From assembly GCA_026387775.1 (NCBI GenBank), contig JAPLLC010000110.1:1-49129 (forward strand): a DNA stretch of 49,129 bases, read 5' to 3'. Below, one piece after another: positions 23,305-32,021 of this stretch. The position numbers and the translations under genes are program-made. This DNA comes from Candidatus Methylomirabilota bacterium. GTDB lineage: Bacteria > Methylomirabilota > Methylomirabilia > Methylomirabilales > 2-02-FULL-66-22. How positions within the stretch are numbered: position 1 is the stretch's first letter; each line of letters starts with the position of its first letter. Below the pieces are notes generated by a model that ran no database searches, was not told where the DNA came from, and was given only the letters and a program-made list of their open reading frames with translations.

Positions 23305-23814
23305 CTACTCGATCAGGACGAGGCCGTAGTAGTTGTCCTCGCAGGACTCGTCCCTCACCACTTCGATCGGGAAGCCGTTGGCGCGGGCGGTGGCGAAGAC
23401 GTCGATGCCGCAGGCCTCCATGGCTGGTCGAGCCTCATCGGCTCGAATGCACCCCTCGAAGTTGCATGCCTTGCACAGGCGGCACGGTCCCGCGCCGAAA
23501 CCCAGCGCCTTGTAGAAGCCGGAGAGGAAGATCTCGCGTTCCAGCGCGGCTGCGATCTTCGTCGGCCGCTTGTCTCCCCGGCAGTGGATCAAGAGCGCCT
23601 GCGCGTAGCATGCCACGACTGCGGCGGTCTGCTCTGGGGTGGGCGTATGCGGTGGACAGCACAGATTCGACCCCCAGCCGCCGCAGCCGTACTGGCACTT
23701 CAACCGCACCCAGGGGGCGGTGACGACCGAGTCGGCCCGGATCAGTTTCGCCTCCACCGCTCCAAGCTCGCAGGCCCGCCGTGCGAATGTTTTCAACTGG
23801 GGACTCGTTTTCAT
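23305..23814 (-). CDS. DUF2284 predicted metal-binding protein
   Basis: A 169-residue protein. Cys-rich motifs typical of DUF2284 are present: KCQYGCGGWGSNLCCPPHTP near residues 39-58 and CRLCKACNFEGCIRADEARP near 111-130, together suggesting an iron-sulfur or zinc site. The C-terminal GIDVFATARANGFPIEVV is also a family feature. Function is unknown; such proteins are common in anaerobes and corrinoid-using organisms. GGAAGGG precedes the start. It is a single gene with a hairpin on each side. Confidence 0.82.
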   Translation of the reverse strand: MKTSPQLKTFARRACELGAVEAKLIRADSVVTAPWVRLKCQYGCGGWGSNLCCPPHTPTPEQTAAVVACYAQALLIHCRGDKRPTKIAAALEREIFLSGFYKALGFGAGPCRLCKACNFEGCIRADEARPAMEACGIDVFATARANGFPIEVVRDESCEDNYYGLVLIE

Positions 23815-23858
23815 GACGACCCTTCCATCCGCCTCGAAGAGATTCGGGCGATAGCACG

Positions 23859-23887
23859 AAGCCCCCTCGGAATCTCCGGGGGGGCTT
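23859..23887 (-). terminator. Terminator after the transaldolase-like/small-peptide operon
   Basis: AAGCCCCC and GGGGGCTT arms with a 13-nt loop, about 25 nt beyond the stop of the small minus-strand gene at 23911. Confidence 0.6.
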
Positions 23888-23910
23888 TGTGTTGACTCGC
23901 GTTGCGCAGC

Positions 23911-23988
23911 CTACTTCTTCTTGGTCGCCGGCTTCGCGGCGGGCTTGCTCTTCTCCGGTGCCTTCTTCGTTCCACATCCACAGGCCAT
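23911..23988 (-). CDS. 25-residue Cys/Lys-rich peptide
   Basis: A very short frame with a strong site (GGGAGGAAGAGTC before ATG 23988). It opens MACGCGTKK, a Cys-Gly-Cys motif, and then consists of Lys, Pro and Ala ending in KKK and TAG. It follows the transaldolase-like gene by 38 nt on the same strand, and that protein's own tail is also Lys/Ala/Pro-rich. No homologue is recognised. The good ribosome-binding site, the terminator right after it and the compositional match argue that it is real. Confidence 0.55.
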   Translation of the reverse strand: MACGCGTKKAPEKSKPAAKPATKKK

Positions 23989-24026
23989 GACTCTTCCTCC
24001 CTTCAGAACCAACCGGTCAGAGGAAA

Positions 24027-26351
24027 CTAGCGGCCCGCCCGCTTCCTGGCGGCCGCCCTTGGCGCCTTCTTTCCCGCCCTGGCGGGCTTCTTCACCACCT
24101 TCTTGGCTGCCTTCACGGGCTTGGCAGGCTTCTTCACCATCTTGGCCTTGGGCGCGGCCGCCTTGACGGCCCTTGCCGCCGCCTTCGGCTTGCCCGTCTT
24201 GGCGGGCTTCGCAGCCTTGGGGGCCGGACCCGCGGCGCCCATGAACAGGCCGACCATGTCCCCGCTGAACTTGTCGTAGGCCGCCTTGAATTCGACCAGC
24301 GTCTTCTGGACGGAGCCGAACTCGGGCCACTCGGCCGGCGCGTGGCCGCCGCTCCCGAAGTCGCCGGCGATCCCGGCCTCGCGCAGGGCCTGGTTCAGTT
24401 CCGCGTTCAGCTCGTACCCCTTGCGGAAGTCCGGGATCGTGTTGAGCTTCGCGAGGACCTCGGGCGGGAACTGGGCGGTGATGGATTCGGCGTAGTCCGC
24501 CAGCTTGAAGGCCGGCTCCTCGGCCATCTTCCGCATGTTCTCCTGGTGATTGGGGAACTCGGTGTGGACCATGTTCGATCCGGTCAGCGTCCAGTAGGTG
24601 TCCTGCGGCTTCCGCTTCGAGGCCGGCAGATAGCAGACGCGGCTCAGGATCAGGCCGGCCTGCTCCTTGGTGATGCCGTGCTTCCGGGTCAGGTACTCCA
24701 CCCACTTGCCTCGGTTCTCTTCCGACCAGAAGATCCCCCACGCCCGGCGCGCCACCAGCGTGCCGGACTTGCCCAGGACATCCTCCCAGGTCTTCAGCTC
24801 CTCCTCGGAAGCCACGTCCTTCAGGGCGGCGATGACGTTCCCGTCGATCGTCCGCTGGCTGCCGAACCGGGTGGCCGCCACCACCTTGGCCTCGTACCCC
24901 TTGGCCTCGTCCGCCTTGGGCTTGGTCCCGTTGGCGGCGGCGAGCTGCTCCACCCGCTTCAGCGCCTCGGCCTCGCCCAGCTTCCGCTTGAGCTCGCCGA
25001 AGAGGGCCTCCAGCTTCACCTCGCGCAGGTGGCTCTCGAACCGGCCGCCCATGTTGGTCATGTAGAGCTGGGTCGGCACGATGCCCTTCTTGATGGCGGT
25101 GGCCATCCCCGCCAGCTCCTCCAGCACCATGGTGACTTCCTGACCCACCGTGTAGATCACCGTGATGTTGGAGCCGAACCCGAACGCGTTGATCGTCCGG
25201 GCAATCTCCCGCGCCGCGGGCGAGGAGGCCGCGACCTTGATCACCATGTTGGGCCGCCCCCGCTCGCGCATGGCGCCGTAGCCGGCCAGCAGGTAGTCGT
25301 CGTAGACCGCGAGGTCCTCGGTCCCCGCCGCAAAGGCGGCGAAGACGTCCCGGACGCTCTCCTGGACCATGTGCGCGATGTTCGGGTTGAGCTGGAACGA
25401 CACCACGCCGCCGCCCGAGGTGCCGGCCAGGTTGAAGAAGATCGGCCGGTAGACGTGCAGGTTATCCCACAAGGCGAGCAGCGTCGCGTAGAGCGCGATC
25501 TCGTCGGTGTGCTTCTCGGAATTCGTCTTCCACTCGGCGAACTTCGGATGGAACTTCGCCTCGGTCTGCAATGCCTGGGCGAGCGACGGGTCGTCCGAGT
25601 ACGCCAGGGCCGCCAGGACCGGGTTGGTGGACACCTGTTCGAACCCGAGATGCCGCAGCCAGCGCAGCCCCAGGGCGTAGTCGTTCCCGAAGCGGCAGCG
25701 GTTCTCGCGAACCATGCGGGTGTAAACGTTCGCCTCGATCTCGGCCTGGGCCTTGTCCAGGAAGGCGAGCAAGACGGGCTTCCCGAAGTCCAGCGCCTGC
25801 TCGATCCGCATCGCCGTCCTGGCCACCATGCTGATCCCCTTCTGGACCAGCTTCATCCGATCGAGGAACCGGCGGATGACGGCCGCCGCCACCGAGCCGT
25901 TCTTCTCGGCGGCCTCGCGCGCCTCCCACTCGGCCAGGGCGCCCCGGATGCTGCCCACGGCCTGGCGCCGCTCGCCGGCGTCCAGCCACCGGCTCTCCAG
26001 CCCGCAGAAATTGATGGCCATTTCCAGGAGCGTCTCGTACGCGTACTGGCGTGCCCGGATCTTCCGGACGATCTCCGCTTCGCCGTCGGCGGCCAGGACG
26101 CCTGCCCCGACGAACCGGATGTTGAGCTGGCGGATCACCCCCGCCACCACGGCAAGCAAGGACCCGTTCAGCTCCGGGAACAGCAGGTGGTCGGCGGCCA
26201 GGGTCGTCTGGCCCCAGCCGGTGAGCTGGACCACGTTCGCGGCGTGATCGCCGGTGATCGGGTGCTTCCCGGGATCCGACAGCCGCTCGGGCCGGCTGGC
26301 GGCGACAATCTTCTCGATCTGCTCCTGCGTCAACTTTACAGCAGTTGCCAT
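24027..26351 (-). CDS. Transaldolase-like protein with histone H1-like lysine-rich tail
   Basis: A 774-residue protein starting at ATG 26351 behind AGGAGG. The centre resembles the class I aldolase barrel of transaldolases. VSTNPVLAALAYSDDPSLAQ matches the TNP strand, and NMVIKVAASSPAAREIA matches the strand that carries the Schiff-base lysine, followed by GSNITVIYTVGQ where transaldolase has its VNxT...S..Q strand. It is more than twice the size of ordinary transaldolase (about 220-380). The last 80 residues are a Lys/Ala/Pro-rich, AKP/KKP-repeat tail like bacterial histone H1-like proteins. Transketolase and rpiA elsewhere in the window make a pentose-phosphate role plausible, but catalysis is not shown. 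Confidence 0.65.
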   Translation of the reverse strand: MATAVKLTQEQIEKIVAASRPERLSDPGKHPITGDHAANVVQLTGWGQTTLAADHLLFPELNGSLLAVVAGVIRQLNIRFVGAGVLAADGEAEIVRKIRARQYAYETLLEMAINFCGLESRWLDAGERRQAVGSIRGALAEWEAREAAEKNGSVAAAVIRRFLDRMKLVQKGISMVARTAMRIEQALDFGKPVLLAFLDKAQAEIEANVYTRMVRENRCRFGNDYALGLRWLRHLGFEQVSTNPVLAALAYSDDPSLAQALQTEAKFHPKFAEWKTNSEKHTDEIALYATLLALWDNLHVYRPIFFNLAGTSGGGVVSFQLNPNIAHMVQESVRDVFAAFAAGTEDLAVYDDYLLAGYGAMRERGRPNMVIKVAASSPAAREIARTINAFGFGSNITVIYTVGQEVTMVLEELAGMATAIKKGIVPTQLYMTNMGGRFESHLREVKLEALFGELKRKLGEAEALKRVEQLAAANGTKPKADEAKGYEAKVVAATRFGSQRTIDGNVIAALKDVASEEELKTWEDVLGKSGTLVARRAWGIFWSEENRGKWVEYLTRKHGITKEQAGLILSRVCYLPASKRKPQDTYWTLTGSNMVHTEFPNHQENMRKMAEEPAFKLADYAESITAQFPPEVLAKLNTIPDFRKGYELNAELNQALREAGIAGDFGSGGHAPAEWPEFGSVQKTLVEFKAAYDKFSGDMVGLFMGAAGPAPKAAKPAKTGKPKAAARAVKAAAPKAKMVKKPAKPVKAAKKVVKKPARAGKKAPRAAARKRAGR

Positions 26352-26354
26352 CAC

Positions 26355-26847
26355 ACTCCTCCTATGAAGACCGAATCGTGTTCGGTCGGATTAGCGCCCG
26401 AGAGAGTATAATCCAATCGGCCCTTCGCTGCTACGGTCTCAAGGCCGGGCTGTCCAGTTTGTGAGACAATCAGCCGGGAAAGACGCGGACGGAGCATGGC
26501 CCGCCACGCAACGTGAGTGAGTCGATGATCGGAAGTCGGTCGCACACTCGCCGGGGCCACCAGGGCCTCCCTCCGACGCCTAACCCTCGTCGAAGCCGGC
26601 TCCCTCTTACCCCGGGTCGGTCCGCTCGCGGAGCGGACCTCCGTGCCGGGGACGAGGTCGCCCGCGAGGGCGGCGCTCCGGGAGACCCTGGTGGCCCCTG
26701 GTGTCGTCGCTGAACGCTTACAATGAAAGAACCGCCGAGGCGCGAGGGACCCCAGAAGCCTTTCACCCCCTCTGCTCCCCTGCTCCCCTGCAGCTTTGCC
26801 TACTGCCTTCTGACCACTGACTACTGCCCCCCGCCCCCCTGCCGTTC
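26355..26847. other. Intergenic region with promoter-like box and an isolated hairpin
   Basis: About 490 nt without a credible gene. A minus-strand TATACT (complement of 26405-26410) could serve the transaldolase-like gene, though no good -35 is seen. A perfect 9-bp hairpin, GGTCCGCTC with GAGCGGACC, lies at 26619-26639. The rest is C-rich, low-complexity sequence up to the M48 stop. Confidence 0.4.
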
Positions 26848-27972
26848 CTAGCCGGAACGACGCAGCGGACGCGTGGCGCCGCAGATACCGCGGACGTCGC
26901 GCCAGACGTTACCCGAAAGCAGCGGGACCGCTGCGGGCCGCCCCGGCCCTGCGAGCGACCGCAGTCGCTCGATGCGTCCCTCCGTGCTCGGGTGGGTGGA
27001 GAGGTACGTCGGAAGCGCGGACCCCTTCCCCTGCTCCCGGTTGAGCGTCTCGAAGAAAGCGATCATCCCCGCCGGATCGATGCCGCCCGCGACCAGCATC
27101 CGGAAGCCCTCCCGGTCGGCTTCCTCCTCCGCCTGGCGGCTGTAGCGCAGCTCTCCCAACACGCGGGCGCTCTCCAGCCCATAGACCATCGCGCCGCTCA
27201 CGTCTCCGGTCAAGCCGGCGATGAGCAATCCGGTCGAGGCATGCCGGAGCAGCGCCTGGGTCGAATGCCGCAAGAGCACGTGCTGAAACTCGTGGGCGAG
27301 GACGCCCGCCAGTTCCTCAGCGGACTGGGTCCGCTCCAGCAGCCCCCGGAACACGACCACGTACCCGCCGGGCGCGGCGAGGGCATTCACCATCGGGCTG
27401 TTCGCCACGATTACTCGGAAGGTATAAGGGGAATGTGGCACGGGCGAGGTAACGGCGGTGACGACCTCCTGAATCGCCCGAGTGCGACTCGCCTCGGTGC
27501 AGCGCCTGGCCTCCGGCGCCAGGTGCGCCGCGACGCTCTCCCCCAGGCGCTCCTCCCACGACACCGGGACGCGGGTCGCGATGAGAGAGGCGATCCCGGG
27601 GATACCCCAGAAGTAGAGAAGCGCCGAGAGGCCGACGGCAGCGAAAGCCGCAAGGATCGTGAGCCTCACCCGCCTCCCCCGAAGGGCGGGGTCGTGGAAG
27701 CGTCCCGCCACCTCCGGTGCCACGCGATGCAGGCTTGTCAGGAAGGCCGCGTCGGAGACCAGCAGCACCTCCGGCAGCTCGCCTCCCCGCTCCAGACGGA
27801 TCTGCTGACCGGCGTAAGAGCCTTGCGTCTGGCGGATCTCCCCATAGGGCCACCAGGCCGTCTGGCCACTCTCCGCGGCGATCTGCACCCCGCTCCGCAG
27901 GAGCCGGATTGTCGCCCGTTGCCGCGTCGCGGTCCGGCCGTCCAGATAATGACCTTCCCAGTCAGTCTGCAT
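26848..27972 (-). CDS. M48 family membrane metallopeptidase
   Basis: A 374-residue protein. Residues 1-95 form an N-terminal domain with the DWEGHYLDGRTATRQRATIR pattern often seen in front of bacterial M48 peptidases. One membrane segment follows near 105-130 (LTILAAFAAVGLSALLYFWG). The zinc site HEFQH is near residue 225 in LAHEFQHVLLRHSTQ, and the third ligand Glu is in RQAEEEADREGFRMLV. HPSTEGRIERLRSLA closes the domain as in the family. It would act at the membrane or in the periplasm on misfolded proteins. It is next to a DUF898 gene, a pairing I have seen in other genomes. Confidence 0.87.
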   Translation of the reverse strand: MQTDWEGHYLDGRTATRQRATIRLLRSGVQIAAESGQTAWWPYGEIRQTQGSYAGQQIRLERGGELPEVLLVSDAAFLTSLHRVAPEVAGRFHDPALRGRRVRLTILAAFAAVGLSALLYFWGIPGIASLIATRVPVSWEERLGESVAAHLAPEARRCTEASRTRAIQEVVTAVTSPVPHSPYTFRVIVANSPMVNALAAPGGYVVVFRGLLERTQSAEELAGVLAHEFQHVLLRHSTQALLRHASTGLLIAGLTGDVSGAMVYGLESARVLGELRYSRQAEEEADREGFRMLVAGGIDPAGMIAFFETLNREQGKGSALPTYLSTHPSTEGRIERLRSLAGPGRPAAVPLLSGNVWRDVRGICGATRPLRRSG

Positions 27973-28091
27973 CAGTGTCCGCGGAAATCAGTGAGCCGCA
28001 CCCTCTTGCCGCGGCGAATCGCGTCGGCACCGACGCATCGCGGCAACCCTCAGCACGCAGTTCGCAGGCTGTTGGAATACTCACTCTTCGG

Positions 28092-28216
28092 CAGGCTGCT
28101 CAAAAAGGTCCAGATGCAAGGCGGAACACGCAGAGCCGAGTGAGGCGTACTCCAGGTACGCCGCAACGAGTGCCCAAGTGTTCCAACGCCGCAGATGGGC
28201 CTTTTTCAGCAGCCTG
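28092..28216 (-). repeat. 125-bp palindromic repeat, copy A
   Basis: Ends CAGGCTGCTCAAAAAGG and CCTTTTTCAGCAGCCTG are inverted repeats. A central GGCGTAC/GTACGCC palindrome lies at 28144-28162. It matches the 125-bp element at 40105-40229 in reverse orientation, with similarity continuing to about 28064. It directly follows the TAA of the DUF898 gene. Confidence 0.85.
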
Positions 28217-29326
28217 TTAGATGCCCAGATCGAAGCCCGCATCCAGGAGGTTGGCCAACCCTTCGCCCGTGGCGGACGCGTCCTGGGCTTCCTGCTGGAT
28301 GCTCGCCAGGTCCAGGGAGCCTTCCAGGGTCAAGTACCTGAAGGTGAAACGGATGCCTCGCGCCGCGACCCATGGCCAGCCGAGCCCCAGCGTCACGATC
28401 AGGAGGAGCATATTCCCCAGGCTGAACCCGAGGAGGCGTCCTCCCGTGACGGTGGAGTGGAAGCGGGCGGGACCGAACGCGGTGTGGTCCCAGTAGTAGC
28501 GCTGCTTCCTGGCCGCGAACCAGACCCAGCACAGGCCCAGGGTCGGCAGCGTGAGAAGGAGCGTCAGCAGATACCTGCCAAAGAGGTCTTTGCCCCGGCC
28601 GTCGAACGAGAACGGCTGGTTGCCGAGATACGAGTGCGACACCAGGAACCCGTGCCGCCGAGCGTCGAAGATGGGATAGTAGAGGCCCAGCGTGACGGTG
28701 CTGAGCAGCGAGCCCCAGAGGAAGAGCGTGACGAACTCCCGAACCCCACCCCGGAACGAGAACCGGACGCCGCGCCAAGACGTCCGGCTCAGCCGATAGC
28801 GCCGCGCGCCCACGATCGCGACGGGGAGAAAGGCCAGAATGAGGACGGAGGACAGGAATTTTACGATGGCTTCGATGATCGGCGATGTGACCAGAATACC
28901 CATGACCAGATTCAAAACCATGAGAGGGAGACCGACGAGCAACACGGCCTTCAGAGAACCGAAGAGCAGCTCCTTGCCGGTCCCGTGATAGGCGAACCGG
29001 TCCCCCTCCAGCTCCGTCTGGCTCAGGAGGTAGCTCCGGACCTTCGCCTTGCCCCAGAAATAATAGAGGCCCAGCGTGACCACAGTGAGAAAGAGGTTGA
29101 CGATGTGAATCCCGAAGAGGGATCCGCCCGTGCCGTGGAAGGACATCCGATGGGCCTGCCCCGCCTGAGGGCTGGGGTCGTTGCCGGGCGTCTTCCGCTC
29201 AACGGGAGGCTTCCGCTCAGCCGAGAACGCCGCCGACGACGCGCCCAGTGGCGTCCGACAGGACTTGCAGGTCGGCCCCGGCAACTGCATCAACCCACAC
29301 TTCGGGCACTTCACCCCCGTGGCCAT
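28217..29326 (-). CDS. DUF898 (YjgN-like) membrane protein with N-terminal zinc ribbon
   Basis: A 369-residue protein beginning with a zinc ribbon, CPKCGLMQLPGPTCKSCRTP. It continues with a repeated membrane module: FHGTGGSLFGIHIVNLFLTV, TLGLYYFWGKAKVRSYL and YHGTGKELLFG, with a second set at FDGRGKDLFGRYLLTLLLT. This G-x-G-x-LFG/YYFW pattern is the DUF898/YjgN signature. About six to eight membrane helices are predicted by eye. Function is unknown. GGAGGGACG precedes the start. The last codon is followed at once by the 125-bp repeat. Confidence 0.85.
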   Translation of the reverse strand: MATGVKCPKCGLMQLPGPTCKSCRTPLGASSAAFSAERKPPVERKTPGNDPSPQAGQAHRMSFHGTGGSLFGIHIVNLFLTVVTLGLYYFWGKAKVRSYLLSQTELEGDRFAYHGTGKELLFGSLKAVLLVGLPLMVLNLVMGILVTSPIIEAIVKFLSSVLILAFLPVAIVGARRYRLSRTSWRGVRFSFRGGVREFVTLFLWGSLLSTVTLGLYYPIFDARRHGFLVSHSYLGNQPFSFDGRGKDLFGRYLLTLLLTLPTLGLCWVWFAARKQRYYWDHTAFGPARFHSTVTGGRLLGFSLGNMLLLIVTLGLGWPWVAARGIRFTFRYLTLEGSLDLASIQQEAQDASATGEGLANLLDAGFDLGI

Positions 29327-29582
29327 CGGTCGTCCCTCCGAAAGGTGACGTCATGAACATTCAGGCCGGGTTTCCCCCGCGCAACCAATTCTGGACACGA
29401 TTCTCCATGGCGGGCGGGCGCCGGAACACTCGGGAGGGAGGCTATCGAACCGGTGTCGACCTGTCAAGAACTGTACGTCTATAGGAGGACCGAGAAGATG
29501 AAGTGCCCCTCTATTCCGCAGCCCTCCAGGCGACCAGGGATGCCGCGTCCTCAATGACTGGGGCTGCGTGCCCGGGTGCCCG

Positions 29583-30512
29583 TCAGTACACCGGCGTCAG
29601 CCAGTGCTTGTACTGCGGAAGGCGGCCGCGCACAACATCCCGGTAGATCCGCCGGATCCTCCGCGTCAGGGGGCCGATCGTGCCGTCCCCCACCGGGTAG
29701 CGATCCACCGAGGTGATCGGCGTGACCTCCCAGGCCGAGCCGCAGAAGAGCACCTCGTCGGCGACATACAGCTCGGTCCGGTCCACCTCCCGCTCCACCG
29801 CCTGCACGCCCATCTCCGCCGCAAACAACTCGATCAGCGTGCTGCGGGTGATGCTCTCCAGCACCCCCGCGGTGACCGGCGGCAAGATGGGTCGGCCATC
29901 GCGCACGATCATCAGGCACGCCCCCGGCCCTTCCGCGACCTTCCCCTGCCCATTCAGGATGATGGCGCCGTCGTAGCCGTCAACGGTGGCCTGCACGACC
30001 ACCAGCCGGCTCTGCTGGTAGTTCGCTCCGGCCTTCACCCGGGGCGGCATCACGTCGTCGGCGAGGCGTCGCCAGGCGCTGACGCAGCAGGCGATCCCCT
30101 GCTCGTCGTCGAGTGTGGAGCGCCGCGGAGTCGCCAGGACGAACGCCCCTGTGTCGATCTTGTCCGGCGTGTGGGCGAAGAGACCCCCTTCGCCGAAATA
30201 GACGGTCGGGCGAATCTGCACGTCCTCGCGGAAGCCGTTCCTGACCACCAGCTCCGCGCACACCGCCGCCAGCTCCTCGCTGGAATACGGGGGCGTCATG
30301 CGCATGATCTTCATCGACTGGCGCAACCGGGTGAGATGCTCCGGCAGCCGGAAGACGTAGACCTGTCGCTCGTCCGGATCGGAGTAGCCCCGCAGCCCCT
30401 CGAAGACGCTCCCCCCCGTCAGCACGGCCGCCGTGCTTACGTGGATCCGGGCCTCCGGCCACTCGACGTACTCGCCGTTCAACCAGGCGTACCGCGCCGC
30501 ATTACCCGCCAT
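29583..30512 (-). CDS. ilvE: Branched-chain amino acid aminotransferase (class IV)
   Basis: A 309-residue PLP enzyme starting at ATG 30512 (GGGAGG 7 nt upstream); a longer in-frame extension is discarded. Class IV aminotransferase features are present: GGSVFEGLRGYSD, the Schiff-base Lys160 in RVKAGANYQQSRL and Glu194 in GKVAEGPGACLMIV, then GVLESITRSTLIEL. It interconverts Leu/Ile/Val and their 2-keto acids with glutamate. A D-amino acid transaminase or aminodeoxychorismate lyase is less likely given the GLRGY and AGANYQ pattern. It is a single gene, divergent from the GntR cluster. Confidence 0.88.
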   Translation of the reverse strand: MAGNAARYAWLNGEYVEWPEARIHVSTAAVLTGGSVFEGLRGYSDPDERQVYVFRLPEHLTRLRQSMKIMRMTPPYSSEELAAVCAELVVRNGFREDVQIRPTVYFGEGGLFAHTPDKIDTGAFVLATPRRSTLDDEQGIACCVSAWRRLADDVMPPRVKAGANYQQSRLVVVQATVDGYDGAIILNGQGKVAEGPGACLMIVRDGRPILPPVTAGVLESITRSTLIELFAAEMGVQAVEREVDRTELYVADEVLFCGSAWEVTPITSVDRYPVGDGTIGPLTRRIRRIYRDVVRGRLPQYKHWLTPVY

Positions 30513-30696
30513 AGGAATACCTCCCGTGATGCGTTCCACGCCGCGACGTTGTCCCCGCGGCGGTAGCCCGCCGAGGGGCAAGCGGATCAGGGCACTCCTA
30601 CGCTACTCCCAGCCGAGTTCACGTGTCAACCGTGGGCGACCGGCCCTCATCCGGCGGCAACCTTCTTGCTGTGCCGGGCAGACCATTGACGGGGAC

Positions 30697-30786
30697 GTAA
30701 TGGGGGACCCGGCCAAGAATGGCAAGTTAGCCGCTCGGGAGTCGAGGCCAACACAGTTTGTCGTATTTGGCCGGGTCCCTTATTAC
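30697..30786. repeat. Hairpin repeat (REP/MITE-like), copy 2
   Basis: A 90-bp element with 20-bp terminal arms 30697-30716 and 30767-30786, complementary at 18 of 20 positions. The arm sequence (ACCCGGCC part) differs from copy 1 at 15984 (ACGTTGCC part), while the core GCAAGTTA, GGAGTCGAGGC and TTTGTCGTA is conserved. It lies in the 618-nt gap between ilvE and the GntR gene. The remainder, 30787-31080, shows only a TTGACA at 30816 and no gene. Confidence 0.8.
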
Positions 30787-31082
30787 TGGTAGATCGGTGC
30801 CCCCCAGTTTTGCGCTTGACACCCACGTTCGGTGTGCAGGACACTCCGCGCACATTCGGGGGTACGGCGTGGGCGTTGGGGGAGCCGGCCCGCGCAGGGT
30901 CCTGCCGAGGTTCCGGCGGGTCCGGCCCTGGATCGTCCCGCGGCCCCAAACGCAACTCCCTATCGCTTATCACTTCATTCATTTTTTCACGCATCGGTAG
31001 CAACAGGCAAGACTCGTCGCGCCTGACAAACCTGTCCAGCCTTTTGGCTTGACCGGGCGGTATTGTTTGTGGGAGCTTGAGA

Positions 31083-31098
31083 CATCTGATGTCAGATG
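31083..31098 (+). promoter_or_regulatory. Probable GntR/FCD operator
   Basis: CATCTGA (31083-31089) and TCAGATG (31092-31098), a perfect inverted repeat with a 2-nt centre, flanked by GAGACA and TGTCTC-like sequence. It stands upstream of a FadR-type regulator gene. TATAGT at 31124-31129 is a possible -10. Confidence 0.6.
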
Positions 31099-31130
31099 AG
31101 TGTCTCTAGCCGACTATTCTGCGTATAGTT

Positions 31131-31925
31131 ATGGAATCATTCTCGATACTGTCTGCCCGGTTAACGCGATCAAGGGCCTCGCACGCGGCCAGGAAACCCG
31201 TTCGCCCGCTTCGCGTGGCGGTAGGAAGAGGCTCTGTCGTCTCCTTGGTGATCGACCGCGTCCGAGAAGCCCTGCTCCGACAGGATCTGAAGCCGGGGGA
31301 CTACCTCCCATCCGAAACCGAATTGACCAAGACTCTCGGCGTGAGTAAATCCAGTGTGCGCGAAGCGGTGAAGATGCTGCAGGCGATGGGCGTAGTGGAG
31401 GTGCGGCGGGGGCAGGGCACGCGGGTCCGCGAGCAGCCCGGGGTGGACTACATCAGTCCCATGGTCTTTCAACTCATCATGGAGGGCGGGTACCCAAGCG
31501 ATCTGGTCGATCTCCGCCTCATGTTCGAGCCGGCCTTTTCGGCCATGGCCATGCGACGGGCGACGGAGGAGGATTGCGCGCGCATCCGCTCGGCGGTGGA
31601 GAGCCTGGAATCCTCCGTCCGGGCAGGAACCCAGGTGGCCGAAGAGGACATCGCGTTCCATCTGGCCATCCTGCAGGCGACCAAGAACCCACTGGTCATC
31701 CGGATCGGCGAGACGCTCTTCCAACTCTTCAAACCCTCCATCGCCATCTCCATGCGGCACATCCCCGAGCGGGCCATCCTGGATCACCGTCGAGTGTTCG
31801 AGGCGTTCCTTTCTGGGGATGAGGCGCGGCTGCGTGAGGCGGTGGTCCAGAGCTACGAGGGGTGGAAGGTGAGCCTGTTCGCCAAGCCGGGCCAGGGGAA
31901 TGCGGATCCGCCCGAGAGGGCCTGA
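31131..31925 (+). CDS. GntR family regulator with FCD domain
   Basis: Up to 264 residues. The winged helix (LPSETELTKTLGVSKSSVRE and AMGVVEVRRGQGTRV) occupies residues 50-105. The all-helical FCD ligand domain follows, with metal-site candidates in DLRLMFEPAFSAMAMRRA, EDIAFHLAILQA and ILDHRRVFEAF. The start is uncertain: ATG 31131 has no ribosome-binding site and abuts a -10-like TATAGT, so a GTG near 31215 may be the true start. FCD regulators usually sense sugar acids or carboxylates. It leads the TRAP/catabolic cluster and probably controls it. Confidence 0.85.
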   Translation: MESFSILSARLTRSRASHAARKPVRPLRVAVGRGSVVSLVIDRVREALLRQDLKPGDYLPSETELTKTLGVSKSSVREAVKMLQAMGVVEVRRGQGTRVREQPGVDYISPMVFQLIMEGGYPSDLVDLRLMFEPAFSAMAMRRATEEDCARIRSAVESLESSVRAGTQVAEEDIAFHLAILQATKNPLVIRIGETLFQLFKPSIAISMRHIPERAILDHRRVFEAFLSGDEARLREAVVQSYEGWKVSLFAKPGQGNADPPERA

Positions 31926-32021
31926 GAGGTGGGCAGTTCCCGAACTACGCGGTCGGCCGCTGGATGGCAAGATCGTGCCCATTTCCATTCTGTGCCGCGT
32001 TGGGGAAAGGAGGCTGTGGTT

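Noticed and set aside
24342-26411. 689-codon plus-strand frame opposite the transaldolase-like gene
   Set aside because: Shadow of the minus-strand gene; no motif or ribosome-binding site.
30787-31052. Small plus-strand frames upstream of the GntR gene
   Set aside because: Overlapping frames in several phases without a ribosome-binding site or recognisable motif; treated as non-coding.
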